From positions 1 to 62,763 of the forward strand of contig BBXU01001414.1 in NCBI GenBank assembly GCA_001598975.1: 62,763 nucleotides of DNA, given 5' to 3'. This DNA comes from Parachlorella kessleri. Its lineage: Eukaryota > Chlorophyta > Trebouxiophyceae > Chlorellales > Chlorellaceae. The notes under the pieces are model-generated. The model was not told the DNA's origin and made no database searches. It saw nothing but the letters and a program-made list of their open reading frames with translations. Shown piece by piece: positions 60,832 to 62,763 of this stretch. A program made the translations under genes and the position numbers. Positions within the stretch are counted from its first letter, which is position 1. Every line of letters starts with the position of its first letter.

Positions 60832-61529
60832 TGCAAGCTGTTTAAAGCTGCCTTTTGAACTGATCAGTCCCGGGGGCCTGGCGACAAACCCACTTTAAAA
60901 GCAATCTGCGTAATCACAAGAGTTTTTGCATATACCATATAGCCGAGTAGTATCCAGTTGATGAAACACGTTCCGGAAAAGTCCAAAGTTTTGTTGTTTA
61001 CAGCATGACACGCCTGCTGAGCCTTGGATCAAGCTAAGCAAGTCCCCTGAAGCTTTCATTTGGACCCAGCATTTTGCATGTCCCATTAAGACCTCGACCA
61101 GCGGGTCGAAGCCCAACTGTGCCACTGCATATGCTGGGTGATAGACTAGCACTTCAGTTAGGTCTACCGGTGCTGCTGCTTGGTCTCCAAAAGTACCTGG
61201 CAGCCACATGGCAGCCCTATCATAGCATCCCTTTCACACAAAGCCCACATCTGCAAATGCAGTGCTGCTTTGGCCCCCTCTGCTGCGCTACCACTAAGCG
61301 ATGGAGGCAGATTGCTCATGAGTTGCTGGCTGCATGCTTAAAAAGCGCACACGCCCACTCGCAGCGTGAGCAGCTGGGAATAGCAGGGGAGGTGCCGAAA
61401 GCAGGTCATAAGCCAAGTGACCACGAACCGTAGTGGGAAGCCTGAATGGCACCTACACGACACCAGCGCCTTGAAAGGGGGAGACAGCATTGCCACCGTG
61501 TGCTGCTGCTGGGCCGCTGCTGGTGCTAC
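60832..61529. other. Intergenic region upstream of SCC3
   Basis: The region holds the SCC3 promoter and the 3' UTR of the next minus-strand gene; a minus-strand TGTAA sits at 60998-61002. Nothing else is visible. Confidence 0.5.
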
Positions 61530-62500
61530 CTAGCGCCGCTTCAGCGTGAATGCGTCGCTGCTGGGCCGGCCAAACCTAGAGCCGCTACTCAAGGTTTCGG
61601 CATCCGACCCGAGCTCTTCACTGCTGGAGCCGCCCCGTTCAGAAAGCCCCTCTTCGCTATTGTCTTCCCCCCAGGGTTCTTCAGCTTCTCCATCGCCCTC
61701 TAGGTCTGTGGAAGCCTCATCGTCCACATCCAAAGGAATGACTGCAGGGCAGAAACAGCCACCCGGCCACTGACACAACACCAAAGGCTGAAATTATTCA
61801 TCTGCACAATGGGCTTTGGGCTGCAATGTGACTAGGCTGTTGTGCTGTTCATGCTTGTAGGTCAGGTGTCAACACTCTCCCAGCGCACCAAGCCAAAGCC
61901 TGAGCCGGTCACCAGGCCCGCTGGTTGCCTGGCCTTCCTTCACCATCCTAAACCAACCACATGCGTACCCTCCTGAACCATGCCTGCCTTGAAACAGAAT
62001 GAATGCAATGCACGTTTTCTTGTCTTACTGAACAATTGTAGTCCCCCTCCCCCCTACCCCCCCCACACACATACCGCTCCTAATCCAAGCAGCCCCTCAC
62101 CTCTCCAGTACTGCCCCCATTCCGCTTCTATATACCCCTGCATGTGCGCGCTGCATATCACCGGCGGTGCACCGGCCGCCTGCTGCGCTGTGTCCCCTGC
62201 TGAGCGGGCAGCAAGCAGCGCAGCAGCCGCAGCAGCCCGGTCGCCCGTCGCCACGCCCCCCTGAAACCGCACCACCGCCGCGTCAAAGGTGATGCTGTGC
62301 AGGGGCGAGGCGGTGACTGCCTCCATGACCTCTCTGAGACTGCTGCCGCAGCACTGCACAGTGAGGGTCCAGCTCTCCAGGGGGGGCGGCTCCTCGTCCT
62401 CGTCGAGGTCATCTGGGGAAGGAGGCCCGTCATCTTCCACCATTATGTTGACCTGCGTCACCCCGCCTGCACGGACGCGACGGGCAACATAGCGAGCCAT
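61530..62500 (-). CDS. Acidic protein of about 200 residues, function unknown
   Basis: Two exons, 62101-62500 and 61530-61741, join in phase (TGG AGA G|TC ATT) and end in TAG. An in-frame stop just before the ATG supports the start. The first 40 residues go from Arg-rich (MARYVARRVRAGG) to strongly acidic (DDLDEDEEPPP); the middle part (LESWTLTVQCCGSSLREVMEAV, about residues 41-62, then an Ala-rich stretch) looks folded; the second exon is a Ser/Glu-rich tail (ERGGSSSEELGSDAE) ending in a basic LKRR. I recognise no family. It lies tail-to-head with SCC3 on the same strand, 700 bp upstream. Confidence 0.6.
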
Positions 62501-62763
62501 GCGTTAATGACGCGGCGGCAGACACGCCTTGAGGGCCGAAATCGCAAGGCAGCATGCTAGGGTAAGGCAGCCTAGGTAAGGTCAACGCGGTGGCAGCTCT
62601 AGCTAGCTCAAAGCGCGCAAAACAGTGAACAGCGGCCGGGCCTAGGCATGCGCAGCTAGCACTCACGAGAATATGTAGCTGAGTCCTGTGATCCGATACC
62701 TGCCCAACACATGCTCCCCCTCCACAAGGCCGCGCCGAAGGCCTCAGTGTTGCCCCCCCCCCC
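62501..62763 (-). other. Window edge with a possible partial exon
   Basis: On the minus strand an open stretch from about 62750 to 62667 reads …GEHVLGRYRITGLSYIF and meets a GTGAGT donor at 62666. It could be an exon of a further gene upstream, but is too short to assign. The window ends in a run of 11 C, which may mark a contig or gap edge. Confidence 0.3.

Noticed and set aside
1..62763. Transposons, CRISPR arrays, phage or viral insertions
   Set aside because: No transposase, reverse transcriptase, integrase, terminal repeats or regularly spaced repeats were seen; the repeats present are micro- and minisatellites and local duplications.

Overview
The window is nuclear DNA of an intron-rich eukaryote, most likely a chlorophyte green alga. 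The main reasons are short GC-rich exons split by many introns of about 60-700 bp, TGTAA motifs (the usual green-algal poly(A) signal) downstream of several stop codons, and the gene content: a myristoylatable cGMP-dependent kinase, an Aurora-like kinase of the kind known from Chlamydomonas, and a secreted Pro-rich matrix-type protein. I cannot name the species. Exons were assembled by hand from splice-site consensus, reading phase and protein-family fit; lengths add up in phase for every gene except the 5' third of the C2-domain gene.

Layout. 34-8593 (-): cGMP-dependent protein kinase with four cyclic-nucleotide-binding domains, running off the left edge, with a tRNA-Thr(AGU) in one intron. 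9709-12653 (+): membrane-associated prostaglandin E synthase 2-like glutaredoxin/GST protein. 14236-16246 and 17509-19299 (+): a tandem pair of signal-peptide-bearing pyruvoyl-dependent arginine decarboxylases that look most like chlamydial AaxB. 19929-24722 (-): membrane-anchored serine carboxypeptidase (S10). 25465-34575 (+): large protein of unknown function with a C2-like domain. 35315-39706 (-): secreted protein with two PAN/Apple-like modules and a Pro-rich hinge. 40592-45854 (+): Aurora/CALK-like Ser/Thr kinase. 46841-60831 (-): 35-exon cohesin subunit SCC3/STAG. 61530-62500 (-): acidic two-exon protein of unknown function. A possible further exon sits at the right edge.

The genes do not form one pathway; this is ordinary eukaryotic gene order with divergent and convergent neighbours. 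Two things stand out. The first is the duplicated, secretory, bacterial-type arginine decarboxylase, an enzyme class rarely reported in eukaryotes, with its self-processing Thr-Ser site and catalytic Asn and Glu intact. The second is the splicing signal: at least 13 of roughly 135 introns need a GC rather than GT donor to keep the protein in frame, far above the roughly 1% usual in plants and animals. Smaller curiosities are a 26-bp minisatellite that copies a 5' splice site five times and two abutting perfect palindromes beside an exact 87-bp tandem duplication.
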